64,000 bases of DNA from Monocercomonoides exilis (GCA_001643675.2 LSRY02000020.1:1171501-1235500); one strand, 5' to 3'. Counted from the first letter of the stretch, positions 9,001-19,375 are shown. Program-made: numbers and translations. The notes: generated from the letters alone by a model not told the origin.

Positions 9001-11761
9001 CTGACACTTGTGAGCCTTCATTGAACTCGATCATGAGAGCACCGCCTCTTCCTCCGAAACTTGTATCCTCGCTCACACAACAGCTGGAGAAGGCAGTGTC
9101 ACTCACTGAAAACGAGTTGGCAGGGGAAGATGAGGCGAATGAGATGCACCCACCATTGGTGGCAGTCTGTTGGCTCAACTGTTCTGAGTTGATGTTGGTG
9201 ATGGTGCAGTTGGTGAGGGTGAGGGAGAGGGCAGTGGAGGTGGCAGAAGAGAGGACACAGCTGGCGGGAGTGGCTGTGGAGGTGATGTGAGTGATGTTGG
9301 AGGAGTTGAGGGTGAGGGGAGATGTGAGGGAGGTGAGGTGGAAGATGCTTTGGCTGTTGAGGGCGAGTTGGATGATTGCTGTGTGGTTGAGGGCGAGGGA
9401 GCCGGCAGTGATGAAGAAGAGAGGTGTTTTTATTGTTATGGAGGTTGTTCCGGTGATGGTGGTTGTGTTGAGGTTGAGGGAAGGGGAGTTTTGGGAGAGG
9501 TGGAAGAGGATGGGGGTGATTTGATTTGTGGAGTTGTGGACGACGGTGAGGGCAGAGACTGTGAGGGAGCCCTGAGTTTGCTGGAAGAGGGCAGAAGAGG
9601 CAGATGGATCTGGCGAAGAAAATAATGATGATGAGGATGAAAATGAAGAAAATGATGATGTTGATTGTGATGATTGTGAATGTGAGTTTGGTTGTTGGGG
9701 AATGCCACTGGATGAGATGGTGGTGGCAGTTGTGCCATTTCCAGTGATTTTTGTATCAGCTGCGCTGAAGGTGAGTGTTTGAAGAGGAACAAATATTGAG
9801 GCGAGGAGCTTGAGTGAGGCGTCTTGGAGGATAGAAATGAAGCCATTGAGGGCATACTCGATGGTGGCACATGGGGTCTGATCTACTCTACCACAGATTT
9901 CCATATCGGTTCCGCTGTTAGAAACGATTTTGTTCTGAGAAATGAGAGGGAGCCAGCCATTGTACACATCGCTATCAGCTGTTCCACAATTCCACACTCT
10001 TTTTGTTGGGGTTGTTGATCCGCACTGATTGAATGGAGATTGGGTGATGCTGCCATTGAAATACACATCATTCCCTCTTCCATTTGCAGCTGTGTTTCCA
10101 TCGAAGAAACAAAATGTGATGAATTTTATTCCGCTCATCCATGAATATGCTGGAAGGAAACACATTGCAGCACCTCCCCATGAAGTTGAAGTTGATGTCA
10201 ATTTATTATTTATAAATAGCGAATCTTTAATTGAAAACTGACTTAGCAGAGCACTTGGAGTATTATAAAATGTTAAAGAGCCAGTGGAATCTCCACCAGA
10301 ATTTGAAACGCAATTGCATCCGGAAAATAGGAATTGAACATTCGAAGGCGAGTTAACGAGTCCAAGATACCAACCAGTTCCTATATTACTTGTTATTTTA
10401 CAGCTTTCTACCCTGTTTTCTGAGAACGCCCAAACAGCATTTGACTGTGGATGCCATATAGCTGCTGCTCCTCCACCAGATGCATAGCATTTTGTGAAAT
10501 TAGATTTTGCAATATTCATATTTGACAAATTTTGAGAGAACAATGCTCCACCAAAATTTCCATTAACTGCGCAATTGTAAAAAGAACAATAAGCAATTGT
10601 GAGATTTGAATTTGTACAACTAACATAAAGCGCACCACCATAACTTGATCCACCATTTGAACTATTCCATTCGCACCATTCGAAGCGATGGCTGTTCAAA
10701 TCAAATGAAGTCAGTCTTCCTGGCGTTTTTCTGTGAGTTTCATTTCCTACATATACAACAGGAGCATTTGGTGAAGAGCGTGTTTGGTGAAGGAAAGAAG
10801 TGTTGAAGGCAGAAAGAGAAGTGGATGGGCTGTTGAGGTTGGGGAGGATGGCACCATCGATGGGGTTGCGAGTGTGTTTGAAGATGGTTGAGTGGATGGA
10901 GATGGACGAGTGAAGAGAGAAGGAGGGGATTGTATTGAAGTTTGTGTTGGTGTTGGTGGAAGAGGAAGAGGTGGTTGATGTGAATGGATAAAGTGAGTGT
11001 GAGGGAAGGGATGGAAGAGATGGATTGGAATGGGATGAGGAGATGTTGGAGAAGAGGGTGTTTGAGAGATGGAGATCGAGGTGGATTTGGAGGTGGGGAT
11101 GATATTGGTGATGGATATGGAGAGGGGAAGGGGAAGAGGAAATGGAAAGAGAAGAGGAAGGGGAAGGGGAAGAAAAAAAAGATGATGAGAATGAGGATGA
11201 GAAAGATGAAGGAGAAGGGGAAATGGAAGGAGAAAATGAAGGGGAAGGGGAAGAAAAAGAAGAAGGAGAAAAAAGGAAGGGCTGGACGAGGGAGATGAAG
11301 GAGGAGAAAGAGGAGTGAGAGATGGAGAAGGAGGTTGGGATTGGGGTGTGGGCATGCGGGAGGAGATTGTTTGGGGTGGAGAAGAGGGGGAAGGAGAAGA
11401 TAACAGGTTTGTGGGTGATGAGGGAGAAGTTTGTGAGTGCGAGGGAGGCATGGGCAGAGAGGAAAAGTGGAGATTTTGTTGCTGGATGAATTTTGCAAGC
11501 GGAAGAGAAGATAGTGGCAGCTGAGTGGTGTTGGGCAGTGAGGAGTGGACGACCATTGGTAGGGATGATATTGAGATGGCTTACGCACAAGGATGTGTTG
11601 CTGATGGAGATGCTCGTTTCAGCACATGCGAAATCACTGAATATTGTATTTCGAACGCTCACAGCCTGCCCATCGCTGATAGAAAATTCATTCGCACTGA
11701 GCACAACATGCATGCAAAACATTATGACCAACAAAAATAAAGCCATTGAGTTTCCTCTCAT
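3062..11761 (-). CDS. Giant beta-helix (Pmp/pectin-lyase-like) type I surface protein
   Basis: One intronless frame of 2,899 residues, taking the ATG at 11761. The N terminus is a signal peptide (MALFLLVIMFCMHVVLSA core). Next comes a Ser/Pro/Phe-rich low-complexity segment (about residues 100-265), then about 2,200 residues of repeats with the look of right-handed parallel beta-helices: many GGA/GGG turns, short beta strands and SNC/C-x-C pairs. Five cassettes are each introduced by a CG-x(5,6)-PC motif, near 9890, 8735, 7680, 6740 and 5590. A single transmembrane helix (about residues 2553-2580) precedes a tail of about 320 residues that is charged and ends in Lys-rich coiled-coil-like sequence. 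There is no kinase lobe in the tail, unlike the paralog at 20868-33086. The likely role is as a cell-surface adhesin or recognition protein. The fold call is from repeat appearance and family memory; ligand unknown. Confidence 0.85.
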   Translation of the reverse strand: MRGNSMALFLLVIMFCMHVVLSANEFSISDGQAVSVRNTIFSDFACAETSISISNTSLCVSHLNIIPTNGRPLLTAQHHSAATIFSSACKIHPATKSPLFLSAHASLALTNFSLITHKPVIFSFPLFSTPNNLLPHAHTPIPTSFSISHSSFSSFISLVQPFLFSPSSFSSPSPSFSPSISPSPSSFSSSFSSSFFSSPSPSSSLSISSSPSPLHIHHQYHPHLQIHLDLHLSNTLFSNISSSHSNPSLPSLPSHSLYPFTSTTSSSSTNTNTNFNTIPSFSLHSSISIHSTIFKHTRNPIDGAILPNLNSPSTSLSAFNTSFLHQTRSSPNAPVVYVGNETHRKTPGRLTSFDLNSHRFEWCEWNSSNGGSSYGGALYVSCTNSNLTIAYCSFYNCAVNGNFGGALFSQNLSNMNIAKSNFTKCYASGGGAAAIWHPQSNAVWAFSENRVESCKITSNIGTGWYLGLVNSPSNVQFLFSGCNCVSNSGGDSTGSLTFYNTPSALLSQFSIKDSLFINNKLTSTSTSWGGAAMCFLPAYSWMSGIKFITFCFFDGNTAANGRGNDVYFNGSITQSPFNQCGSTTPTKRVWNCGTADSDVYNGWLPLISQNKIVSNSGTDMEICGRVDQTPCATIEYALNGFISILQDASLKLLASIFVPLQTLTFSAADTKITGNGTTATTISSSGIPQQPNSHSQSSQSTSSFSSFSSSSSLFSSPDPSASSALFQQTQGSLTVSALTVVHNSTNQITPILFHLSQNSPSLNLNTTTITGTTSITIKTPLFFITAGSLALNHTAIIQLALNSQSIFHLTSLTSPLTLNSSNITHITSTATPASCVLSSATSTALSLTLTNCTITNINSEQLSQQTATNGGCISFASSSPANSFSVSDTAFSSCCVSEDTSFGGRGGALMIEFNEGSQVSESSFSITNIVFSANKASVGRDVYFVCESLIASVKEPLFAFMGNITQKDNSVVGHDRTEAFGDWDVDLFIFFDGYFADKVYVDGTSGVEEVYCGREKAPCKNINNGMERLKRIINVKEEIIVISNSLMRGCVDVGGMRVKAKTEAIVEIECQREVSGSEECILKSSSLTELEFIGIVVPSSFSRVIASVIESRTQNGELFMKNCEMNAIGGKGSTIGLFLIRSTGKIVELDSVTISDVKSTVSLFTFSLSSANMNEQEYKVKLLNCTLEGLEIDEGTEAAVFGGNVGIGMVLNGSRIDGALSEKSKEGGALKIALSEGGFMALENSSFVGCVCENMSEGGKGGGIYLDCSLNEEAFQLSSISFSECSATVGKNMFVKSGNLVNSVNTERFAIVNTDYVDDGNAFVGEDGKYGEMDLRVFLVSLKWMEVSVSTGGHDTLGCGDEIFPCQSMKSGIDHIDRSGAVGERKVKVKDEGTIEDIYCFTDALVIDGCVNEGDETKHKAVHFEETINGDSASSSSSVISSIQPLSMLSLKLQIPNQFIPSMNSLISSSYILQLENCSFEIQSATNTVQYSLITTTTGSCTLKGCSLSGYSFSKSPLVMSSSVLFENSNFPNIVNTGSGEGGVARVILKGNEELAIESTNASFCSLSSSNGKGGFLYLDCQNCLNEKPFVFDFGVTFENNKAAIGKNVFILGRDFNCSVTNDSFKFDYSSMKNDKTLFVGSDDFHSNKDLFMFLIPYSSFEIFISSNGFDVARCGSEEEPCQTMWKGMKSMRDGDAMKTIQIEGSTIIRDSFNVSNYQIKKAISMGEENVKAILIFEKAVGSQLEYFMENDDHLELTNIQLQLSSGFDNSAKTIISNKNGDLVITGCSFHSKAGINNGFDCIFVDVIGGSVKVNDLLMESCNIGNSIFAINNAGVSCQLKNVRVESLNESRGCLLLIKGTEQGLKTNEECVNIEIEKTSISGVKRSDNGASILESASEKKICLVVNESLFVEDKAELSEKGGTIFFTLGASGSMKMIDSTISHCSCSISSGKGGGVYLATKERGNLDFAFVRVKFSENRAKVGNDIFIECYRIRSQINERQFELDLREDHYTRINGICGRDECDYPSDTDLIEFITIHQSDTIIVSSVSGSNERQCGTNTLPCYSIEHGLAHLTSDFISQMFIVDESVIWGEINMKEMSLSSKNREMCKVEVESWIERTRGALVITTGTVSLVRVNFVFDSYFISSHESLMSPERGILEIMNCSFTTKQSNKEGNIELACIPFHIINMDKGELQLDGCTMSNLILQESALYLSSSIPSVIYLFEIRNLTVSHYLVEIIECGQLNMEKFYSENITVEGNEESLICCLSLKKMMQLANCTMGGVGSNNTKGKLMKVEDCLDAKMDNCIFDGSSKERNEKNLNTEEEMCRWDGSVVDVVKSSVLMKDTTISNSPEGGITMSGGNVIIEAGNFSNNNPSIEGYPSLRRNIICSDSGILNVMSLKGGDGLKDNTSLWMLNEGCSFEGIISERDSSFFIPVLESVEAKEETNRLKLIFKGMLLLPCNLSFSVVKKKGEEKEIEKYDFDSNGFLSEREVEGSVGKDLISSCGEEIEVSVQVLFGIADSPSSTEPLILKNRTVGRDDLREDVVKESEKGGNGWSIYAFVACAVVVVVLVIVIVLILIKKQKRSGKKVVEGDLENMKMIENCELSKEEKNESFEIDEVSSPLLEKMQSQTPLLMDGNNPPLVTLRKGIMIEGTQESDSSIVISSKDFVEVQTIELHSNNREDGDATKDFANDQISFDSKKSGTDSKRKQRKKKKWKELSTRNERETKAVGGDLMRSEGRIGFVVENSLGENCIKSFRMNGDDPSLLVNSGASSFSFGNDNEELSCNSKESSLAPREARDEGIAAVHGLKNAPKTKENPSKEMDAQGLLDDVNEAEREARATNIEEYIRDLETINADAEQKAKKGKKKRKKKHKKEEEVLKNPAVEEIDGYEVGIDAF
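10984..11470 (-). repeat. Ser/Pro/Phe low-complexity segment inside the surface-protein gene
   Basis: The coding strand here is almost entirely pyrimidine (TCT, TCC, CCT, TTC runs), encoding long Ser/Pro/Phe stretches. All three minus-strand frames are open across it, as expected for a pyrimidine-only strand. It separates the signal peptide from the first beta-helix repeats and probably forms a disordered stalk or spacer. Confidence 0.75.
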
Positions 11762-12051
11762 ATTCCAAAAGAAAAACAATTTTCTAATATCTTTATGTAA
11801 TTAAATATGTATAATGTATTAGATCAATTATTATTTTTTATAAATTGATTTTTTTTTATTTCTTTTGAAATGAATTTAAATTATTAAAAAGTCATTTAAT
11901 CATTTTTGTTTGCATTGAAAGGATTTATATTTTGGAATCGATTTTGAAATTATATCTTTTTGATTAAATGATTTTGAAAAAGCAAAAAAAGACAAATATC
12001 TTTGCTAATTATTTCTTTGTCAATATGAGTTATCGCATCAAAAATGTACTA

Positions 12052-12109
<58 letters not shown>

Positions 12110-12394
12110 ATTAAAGGTGTTATTTTCCGGAAAAAATCATGTTCAAAAGATTTCTGTTAATTTTTCTTTTTTGATTAAAGCTTTATAAACCAGAAAATTT
12201 TAGTTACTGGTTAATAAACAAGGTTCCTATAAATTGCTCACCCTGAATTAATAAAAAAAAATCTTTTTTAAATAGAAAAGGAAAAGAGATGACATGCGCA
12301 AATTCAACTCAAAATAAGAAAAGAAAATAAATGAAGCGAATTCTATGCCTAATTCACAAATTCATGAAATGCTTTTCAGATTTTTGACAGTGGT
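11762..12394. other. AT-rich intergenic sequence with poly-A tract
   Basis: Lies between the start of the surface-protein gene and the stop codon of the centrin gene, so it holds the former's promoter and the latter's downstream of 3' end. Apart from a 54-base A run I see no distinct element. Confidence 0.6.
12053..12106. repeat. Homopolymeric A tract
   Basis: 54 consecutive A residues preceded by AT-rich unique sequence. No target-site duplication or retroposed gene is recognisable at either side. Confidence 0.95.
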
Positions 12395-13177
12395 TCAGAA
12401 TAGGCTCGTTTGTTTCATAATCTCAATGAACTCGTTTTCATTGACTAAAAATAGAAATTATTAAAATGAATAAAAAATAAATTGCACAATAACATTCGAT
12501 TATAGCAAACTTACTCCATCTTGATCCTTATCAAATTCATCAATCATTGCTTGAAGCTCTGAATCAGAGAGTTCTTCACCAAGTTCTTTGGCAATTCGAC
12601 GTAGCTGCTTGAGAGTGATTTTCCCTGTGTGATCCTCATCAAAAATTGCAAATGCTTTTCTCATCTCATCTTCAGGATTTCGTTCACTAAATTTACTTGT
12701 TACTAAAAATAGTAAATTGAATATAAAAAATTTTTGTTTAAGCAGGTCAATATTTCAAATGGAATAATACACAAACTAATTTCAACAAAAGAATCATAGT
12801 CAATAGATCCATCATCACTGTATTCTTCAAGAAGTTGAAGAACTTCTGCCTTTTTAATATCTATTCCTAAAGAACGAATTGCCACCTGAAAAACAGATAT
12901 AAATTAAAATCATTCAAAGAAAAATGCAACAAGCCTTTAATTCATAATAATTCAAGCTTCCTTTTCTTTTTGTATCAAAAAGCTCAAACGATTCTTTTAT
13001 TTCTCTTTTATCCTGTTCTGATAATTCAAATTTTTGCTTTTTTCCTTTTGACTTTTGTAAATATGAAGTGTCAAATCTTGACTGAGATGAAGGATATAAA
13101 GATGAAGATTCATTTCCAGTTGGTTCTCGTGACAATGGAAAAGATGATGGAAATGAAGGACGAGCTTGTAAAAACAT
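12395..13177 (-). CDS. Centrin (caltractin), four exons
   Basis: Exons 12935-13177, 12777-12885, 12511-12702 and 12395-12444 join in frame to 197 residues. Centrins are EF-hand calcium-binding proteins of basal bodies and centrioles. Visible are the first EF-hand region ([18 protein letters not shown]), a degenerate second one ([17 protein letters not shown]), a clear third loop ([14 protein letters not shown]) and a fourth ([14 protein letters not shown]). The protein ends in the centrin-type tail IMKQTSLF. A Ser-rich leader of about 55 residues precedes the usual 160-residue core. The first intron begins GC rather than GT, and the other two begin GTTTG. The ATG at 13177 is the first in frame. 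The first loop has Lys/Arg in place of some ligands, so it may bind calcium poorly. Identification as centrin rather than calmodulin rests on the C terminus and the KK-x(3)-F leader. Confidence 0.88.
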
Positions 13178-15210
13178 TTCACTGTGATGAAATATGATGT
13201 CACTAAAAATATATAGCAATTTAAGTAATATTTTTACAGATATAGAATTTTGAATGTCATTAAAGAAAAGCATGCAAACATTTTGTTTAAATGATTGATC
13301 GAACCAATAACTTTTTTGAGTTATCAAAAAATTAGAAATGTTGAGATAAATGTGCATTGATCGGATCTTTGGAGACTCATCAACACGCTACAAAGATTTT
13401 TGATTTTTCAACGTTTTGAGCAATGAACAAACGAAATTAACATATGGGCAGTTACAAATATATTTGAAGCAATTTTGTTTAAATGGAAATCATAAACATG
13501 AATTGTAAGATAAATTAAGATTAATTATTTTCATATATCTTGTAAGCAAGAACCAGACAGAGAATAAATCTGAGTAATTATTTTGTCTTTCAAAGGGCTT
13601 TTTTATTTGTTGAAGCGTTTTCAAATCTTTTTTGTAAAATTGAGAGCCAAAGTTTTCAGAATTCACAGGGTCATGCATTAAACATTATTTCTAACGCTAT
13701 TTTCTTATGAGCATCAAGAAACTTTTTTCTTGAGACACATATCTTAACAAGATTAACCAATTTATGAGGTACAAATAAGAATCAAAACATTCGCTATTTT
13801 GGTTTCATGTTTAATATGTGTTGCATTCCATGTGATTTTCTTTTGAGCATTTAGAGTGTTGAGACTTTTTGGCTCCGGCAATCATTTCTGAAAAGGAAAC
13901 AAACTCTCGCTGATCTTATATGAGATGAAAAGAATCCGAACAAGAACATTCACTCCATAATACATCTACTGTTATATGATTTTGAATAGAAATATCAAAC
14001 AAACTCTGACAAATTCTGCATTTTATTTCATCAAACTTACATACGAAGCTATTTTCATCACTCAATGATTTGTGATCAACAGCCACAATGCTTCAATCAG
14101 TTTTGATAATAAAGTTGACAAAACCAATTAATAAGAAATAAAGCATCGCTTCTCCAGCATTGTGCGTTGTTTAATTTGGTTTCGTTTATTCATTCTCATG
14201 TTCAAAGAGATTTTATCCTAAAATACATAAGGCAGACATTTACTTAGTTTTTTGAAAAAATCATCACATGCAGAACTGAGATTTTCGTAATTTGAAGTAA
14301 ATTTGCTCTTTTTCATAGCAATTAATTACCAATAGAAAAGTGAGCATTGAACTGGAAGTCTGATTGTGAGGCATCGGATTCTGAGCACAAAGATGAATTG
14401 GTTGAAAGAAATAGAAGAAAATGAAAACATGAAAGAGGAAAATAAAGAAAGAGAAAGAGAAAGAGAAAAGATGAGTATGTGATGAGCGAGTTGATATTTG
14501 CTCAGCGAAAATATATTTATAAAAAAGATGTGTACTTGATCGGATTCTGTGGATTCTTGTGTCAAGTTGAATCGAGCAAACATAATTTTCACCTGAAAAA
14601 ACTAGAAATGACTCAACTATGGTGTATAATAAGATGCAAGTATTATGTGTGAATTTAAAGTTTGTTCTCTTCAAAACAAACTATTTTTTATTTTTTTGAA
14701 GAAGAAATATGCCATCAATTCACCTTTTATCACCAGAATATTTAATTACAAGATCAATTAAAATGAGCTTGTTAATGAATGTTTATTGTGCTTGATGACG
14801 AATATTTCACGATAATGATGCAACAACTTCAAAACGAATTTTTCTTTGAATGTTTTGTGACTTTTATTTGTACTTAAGATCTTTTTAGATAATCTGAATG
14901 TTATGGAGGAAAAGAAATCGAAAATACGATTATAATTCAAAAAAGGAGAAAGAATCAACAAAAGAATAACAACGTTTTTGAGAAGAGCAAACAGAAAGAA
15001 TAGTAATTATTTTTTTGTTGAAGTGAGTGAAATGGTGTTGAAATGAATCGCTGAAATGATTTTCAATAAGCCACAAAAGCGCATGAAACCATTAAATCTG
15101 ACTTTTTTTTTGAAAAATTTCAGAGCATTCTCAATTTTAAATCAGTGGGGGCCATACAATTCAATCTCATTCTTATTATAATTATTCAATCAATCCCATC
15201 GCACTTTAAT
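13178..15210. other. AT-rich intergenic region without a recognisable gene
   Basis: About 2 kb. Longest frames (for example 14264-14674 minus) are Phe/Ser/Ile-rich and show no domain, codon pattern or plausible splice partners. No RNA gene recognised. Confidence 0.5.
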
Positions 15211-15968
15211 TCAGCGCTTCGAGTTGCTTTCAGCATTCTCAGCAATAAATTCATGCAACTGAGTGAAAAGTAATGACACATCCTTTTTATCTTTTTGATG
15301 AGAAAGATAAGAGCGGGTCTTTTCAAAGCGAACAGCACCACTTGAAGATGAGCCCGACTCTGTTTTCGTCTTTTGTGTTTCGTGGGGATGTTGAGTGTGC
15401 ATTTCTGTTGACTTCGCTGAGACTTCAGACGCACCAACAACTTTCCATTCAACGTCGCTTCGAAACTGCTTTCCCCACAACTTTGCCTCCAGCTCCTTCA
15501 TATAGAAAAGAACATCAAACGCATTTGAGTAAATTCCACACAGCACATTAGTAATCAGATCAACACACAGACAAAGAGGCAGCGGGTACGGCTGCAGATA
15601 GCTGCCTGTCGAAGATGAGCGCATATCATTGTAAACAAGAAGGTTACTCGAAGACAACGAAGACGAATAATCATCAGACTCAGATGAAGAACTGGCAGAA
15701 GCAGACGACTGAGTAGATGCAGATGATGTAAGTGAAGTGATGTTTTTCGTGCGCCTGCGAAAAGACTGTGGATTCGAAGGGATTTGAGGGCTGTAGAGAA
15801 GAAGAGGAGGAACTACAAATGCAAAAAGAGGTGAAGATACCCCAAAAATCAAGCCATTTGACAACGGAAGAAGAGTTGCTTCTGGGAAATTCAGAAGAAT
15901 CTTCTGGAGGCCTCGTTTTGACCGTTTTGAAAGCTCCATCGAAGACGATTTATGTGATTGATCAGACA

Positions 15969-16033
<65 letters not shown>

Positions 16034-17988
16034 AGAGAAATAGCTCTTTTTCTTTCAATTATTGCTTCTTCTGCACCCAGCCTTACAATGCGAGAAGCAG
16101 AAGCATCCCCTTTCTTCCCTTCCTCATTGAGCTGCGATTGACGAGCGTCTTTGAACTCTTCATCCTCATCACTCTCCTCATCCCCACAGCACCGAATCAT
16201 TGCAGCGCTCAGAGACGCACTCTCTTCTTCGATGATCCGGTCAAACGGGATGTGGTTGAAGAAGCTGCTGTGGTGCAGCGCTCGGTGCGTCCCAAGCTCG
16301 TCGTCCGATGCGGCCGACTGCGAGGAGCTCTCCTCACTTTGCGGTGCGTTGTCGACTCGGTGCCTCCGTCGAAGCGCACGAAGACGGGAAAGAGAATGCA
16401 AGTTTGGCGAAAGCGACGAAGACGATGACGATGATGAGGAAGATGAGGATGAAGAGGAGGACGGGAGGTGCTTGTACCGAGACGATCGGATGATCATTGT
16501 CCCACCAACCTCGTCTTCGTTGTCATAGCCCATGTCTTCATCGTCTTCATCGTCTTCGTCCATTGGAATGGCATCTGAATGGCTCACATCCGAATCAGAG
16601 ACGCTCCAGCTCTCGCTGCCCGATTCGTTTGCATCGCTCTCATCCACGCTCCCGATGTCTTCCCCATCCTCAGCATCCAAGCTGGAGTCTCCTGACACCT
16701 CTTCGGCCCACCACGAGTTCCACTCTTCGTCGCCTCGGAGCGTCCCTCGCTTCAGCAGCCGTGTTGTCTCGGCGGACGCAACTTCAGCATCCAGCAGCTG
16801 GAGCAGCAGGGCAATGGGGATACCGCGGTGAGAGGAAAATGCCCGAAGCAGCAGCAGCGATGAGCGATGGCTGTTGAGTGCTGACGTAATGGCTACCATA
16901 TTTGAATTAGAAATCGAAGACGAGATTGAAGAAGGAGCAAACAGAAATGGCACGCTAAGCTCACTTAGATGCTTCAGCATAGCTGGCCATTCTGGGAGAG
17001 GGCCCACTCGTCTACTCACATCTCTGGCTTCTGGAGCATCAACGGTGTAAGCTGCGTGCAGGACAGAAGAGAAAACTGCAGCTAAGACAGGCATTGGGCG
17101 CAGGAAGGACGAAGGGAAGGCTTCAAGAAGGGAAAGATAAGGAAGTCCTAAAGAAAACAAAGCCGGAGGCAATCGAAGTGTTGTGGTGAAATGACGAATA
17201 TAAAGTGCCAGCCAATTTGGAGGAGGAACTTCAAGTGGCTGTAGAAATACTAATAAATCCTTTGTTAATTGAACGATTCGGTCAACAGTTAGAAAAATTC
17301 GAGGACGAAACGATCGTTTTGATTGTTGTTTGCAACAAGGAATTGTTTTCCAAAACGTTAGCAAAGGCATTCGAGACTCCAATGGATAACGAGTGACCCA
17401 ATACAGCAAATCCTCAACAGTAATAGGAACTCGCATAATTAGCAAAGCAATCTGAATCAAAGACAAAGAAATTTCAGGCGAAACTCCTTGAACGACACCT
17501 GCACGAAGTAGCGAAAGATATCTTGCCCAAATGTCTCCAACAACTTGTGAAATAAGCGGTGAAACACCTATTTCAGGAAGTATTAAAAATCGAGTTTGAG
17601 CTTGAAGAAGTCCTTGAAATGAAATGATAAAATCTTGACCGCATAGGTTTTGTTGCCGTGAAAAATAAGCTTCAGCTAAATTATTTGTTCTAAGTATTTC
17701 CTGAAAGAATCCAAATTATTAATATCTCTCAAAAAATGAAATCCAAACTTGCTTAGAATCCAAGTCTGCTTTCCTCGAAGCAAGTTTACGAGTTCTTTGC
17801 GACCCTCCAATTCCAAATCCTTCTAATGTTGTACGTGCAAGTGATGCCTAAGAAATCATAATTTCATAAAAATGAAAGCAATAATTTGATCAAACTGTTG
17901 CTCTTGTTCCACAACGAGTACAAATCATAAATCCAGCAGAACTTTCTCTGAAAACTGTTCCATGACATACTGTACAAACAGGAGACAT
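15211..17988 (-). CDS. TAF1B: TAF1B/Rrn7-like RNA polymerase I initiation factor, three exons
   Basis: Exons 17896-17988, 17749-17847 and 15211-17700 with two 48-base introns beginning GTTTG. The product is 893 residues. The extreme N terminus carries a zinc ribbon of form C-x2-C ... C-x2-C (VCTVCHG, then ICTRCG at about residues 23-27). This is followed by a helical region (LLQAQTRFLI, then SPLISQVVGDIWARYL), as in Rrn7/TAF1B proteins, the TFIIB-like subunit of the rDNA core factor/SL1. The middle and C-terminal parts are mostly acidic and Ser-rich low complexity, including a poly-Ser run from an (ATG)n repeat. Known family members recruit RNA polymerase I to the rDNA promoter in the nucleolus. 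The long poly-Ser expansions are unusual compared with yeast or animal members. Identification relies on the N-terminal 200 residues; the C terminus is not recognisable. Confidence 0.72.
15969..16034. repeat. (ATG)n trinucleotide repeat within coding exon
   Basis: About 22 repeats of the triplet. On the coding (minus) strand it reads TCA and gives a poly-Ser tract. Trinucleotide expansion in frame is repeated in several other genes of this window. Confidence 0.95.
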
Positions 17989-18444
17989 TTGATATGTATG
18001 AAAAATAAAAATAAAATAAAATAATGGCAGAAAAAAATATTTATCAATCAAGATATACGTTCAAAATAGATTTATGCCTTTTTTCTGTGCAGTTGTTTTT
18101 TAAAGGAGTTTCTTTATTTTTTATATATATATTATTTTTCCTTGGCATTTGTTTGTCGAAAAAAATAACTATTGATTATGTCTTCAAATTGTTTTTGAAG
18201 AGAAAAAATATGGACAATTATCATTTTAGTGAAAATCAATTTGCCAGTTTTGAAATTTCAAAACAAAAATTATTTCTTAAAAAAATTTTTCAAAAATAAA
18301 ATGATACAATAAAATAATTGTGAAGTGAAATAAATAATCATAATTTTTCTTTCTTTCTTTCTTTCTTTCTTTTTATGTTCGTGGAGCTATTTATTTAAAA
18401 TAACAAAAAGAAAACGAAAAAAAAGATGAATGTGAAAAGGAAGA
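17989..18444. other. AT-rich intergenic spacer with CTTT repeat
   Basis: Separates the start of the TAF1B-like gene from the stop codon of FCF1. A (CTTT)n run sits at 18349-18373. No gene seen. Confidence 0.6.
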
Positions 18445-19375
18445 TCAAGCAAAAGTTATACACAAACCTCCAAGTGCTTCTGGAAGACGTTCAATATTGT
18501 ACCTGCGAGCTGTTCTGCCTCCTATATACATAATTGGTACTCCTGGAATTTTCCTTAACCTTCTTTTCAAATCACGATCATTTGTTGCAACAATATAAAC
18601 AGGATCCTTGAAATAAAGAAAAAAAAATAGATAATAAAAAGAAAAATGAATATCGTTTTCTAAAAAAATAACCTTTGCAACAATATTGCAAATGCAATCA
18701 TCAGCATATGTTCCTTTGTGCATGCAATGAATCCTCTCAAATCGTGGATCTTTTGCAATTCTGTTAAGAAGATGATTAAGCAATGAAAAAGAAAAAAGAA
18801 AAATTTCCTTAATAATAAAAATAAGAAATGTATAAACCTTAATGCAATGCGATATTTTGGCCCAAGTTTTTCAAGTTCAGCAAGAACACAATCCGTTATG
18901 CATGGAGTACCTTTATTTTGAGATTGTGATATGGAAATTTAAAAATATCAAAATCAAAAAATTGCAAACATTTTGCCAAAAGACAATCCATCATTGATTG
19001 TACCAAATCTAATTTTCTTTGTATGGAATGATTTATAAAGTTTGTGTCAACGATAATGCGATAAGGGGGTCCAAGAGCTTCATTATGCGAAAAGAACATC
19101 GTTGACGGAACCTTGGGACTATAATATTGGATAAATTAAATAAATGCAGAATGAAAATATTCAATGCTAGAAATTAAGATTTTGTTTTCAAACGCTTCAA
19201 CTGGAGCAAGTCTTTCTGCTTGTCGTTTCTTTTGTCTTTCCAGCTTTTCCTGTGCACTTGACCTGTTAGAAGCGTTAAATACAAGTCACAAAAATTAATG
19301 TACAAACAATCTTGGATCGCTTGGTGAAATTATTTTCTTTACTGCTGCAAATTTCTTGAATTTTGATTTTGGCAT
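18445..19375 (-). CDS. FCF1: rRNA-processing protein FCF1 (PIN domain), six exons
   Basis: Exons 19308-19375, 19194-19262, 18970-19118, 18838-18910, 18673-18760 and 18445-18606 join in frame to 202 residues, matching the family length of about 200. FCF1 is a PIN-domain protein of the small-subunit processome, needed for early pre-18S rRNA cleavages in the nucleolus. Diagnostic stretches are [20 protein letters not shown] (the PIN acidic residue D in VDTNF), [58 protein letters not shown] and [13 protein letters not shown]. The acidic residues of the PIN site (DTN, ELE, ADDC, NDRD) are all present. Introns are 45-77 bases and begin GTTTG, GTTTAT or GTTATT; two end in AAG. It shares its 5' flank with the KDSR-like gene on the opposite strand. 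High confidence because nearly every block of the family is present. Confidence 0.95.

Noticed and set aside
10740-11588. Alternative minus-strand frames of about 270-280 codons
   Set aside because: They arise because the strand is nearly all pyrimidine. Only the long frame has a signal peptide and continues for 2,899 codons.
14264-14674. 136-codon minus-strand frame as a gene
   Set aside because: Phe/Ser/Ile-rich sequence with no start context, domain or splice partners; consistent with AT-rich chance.
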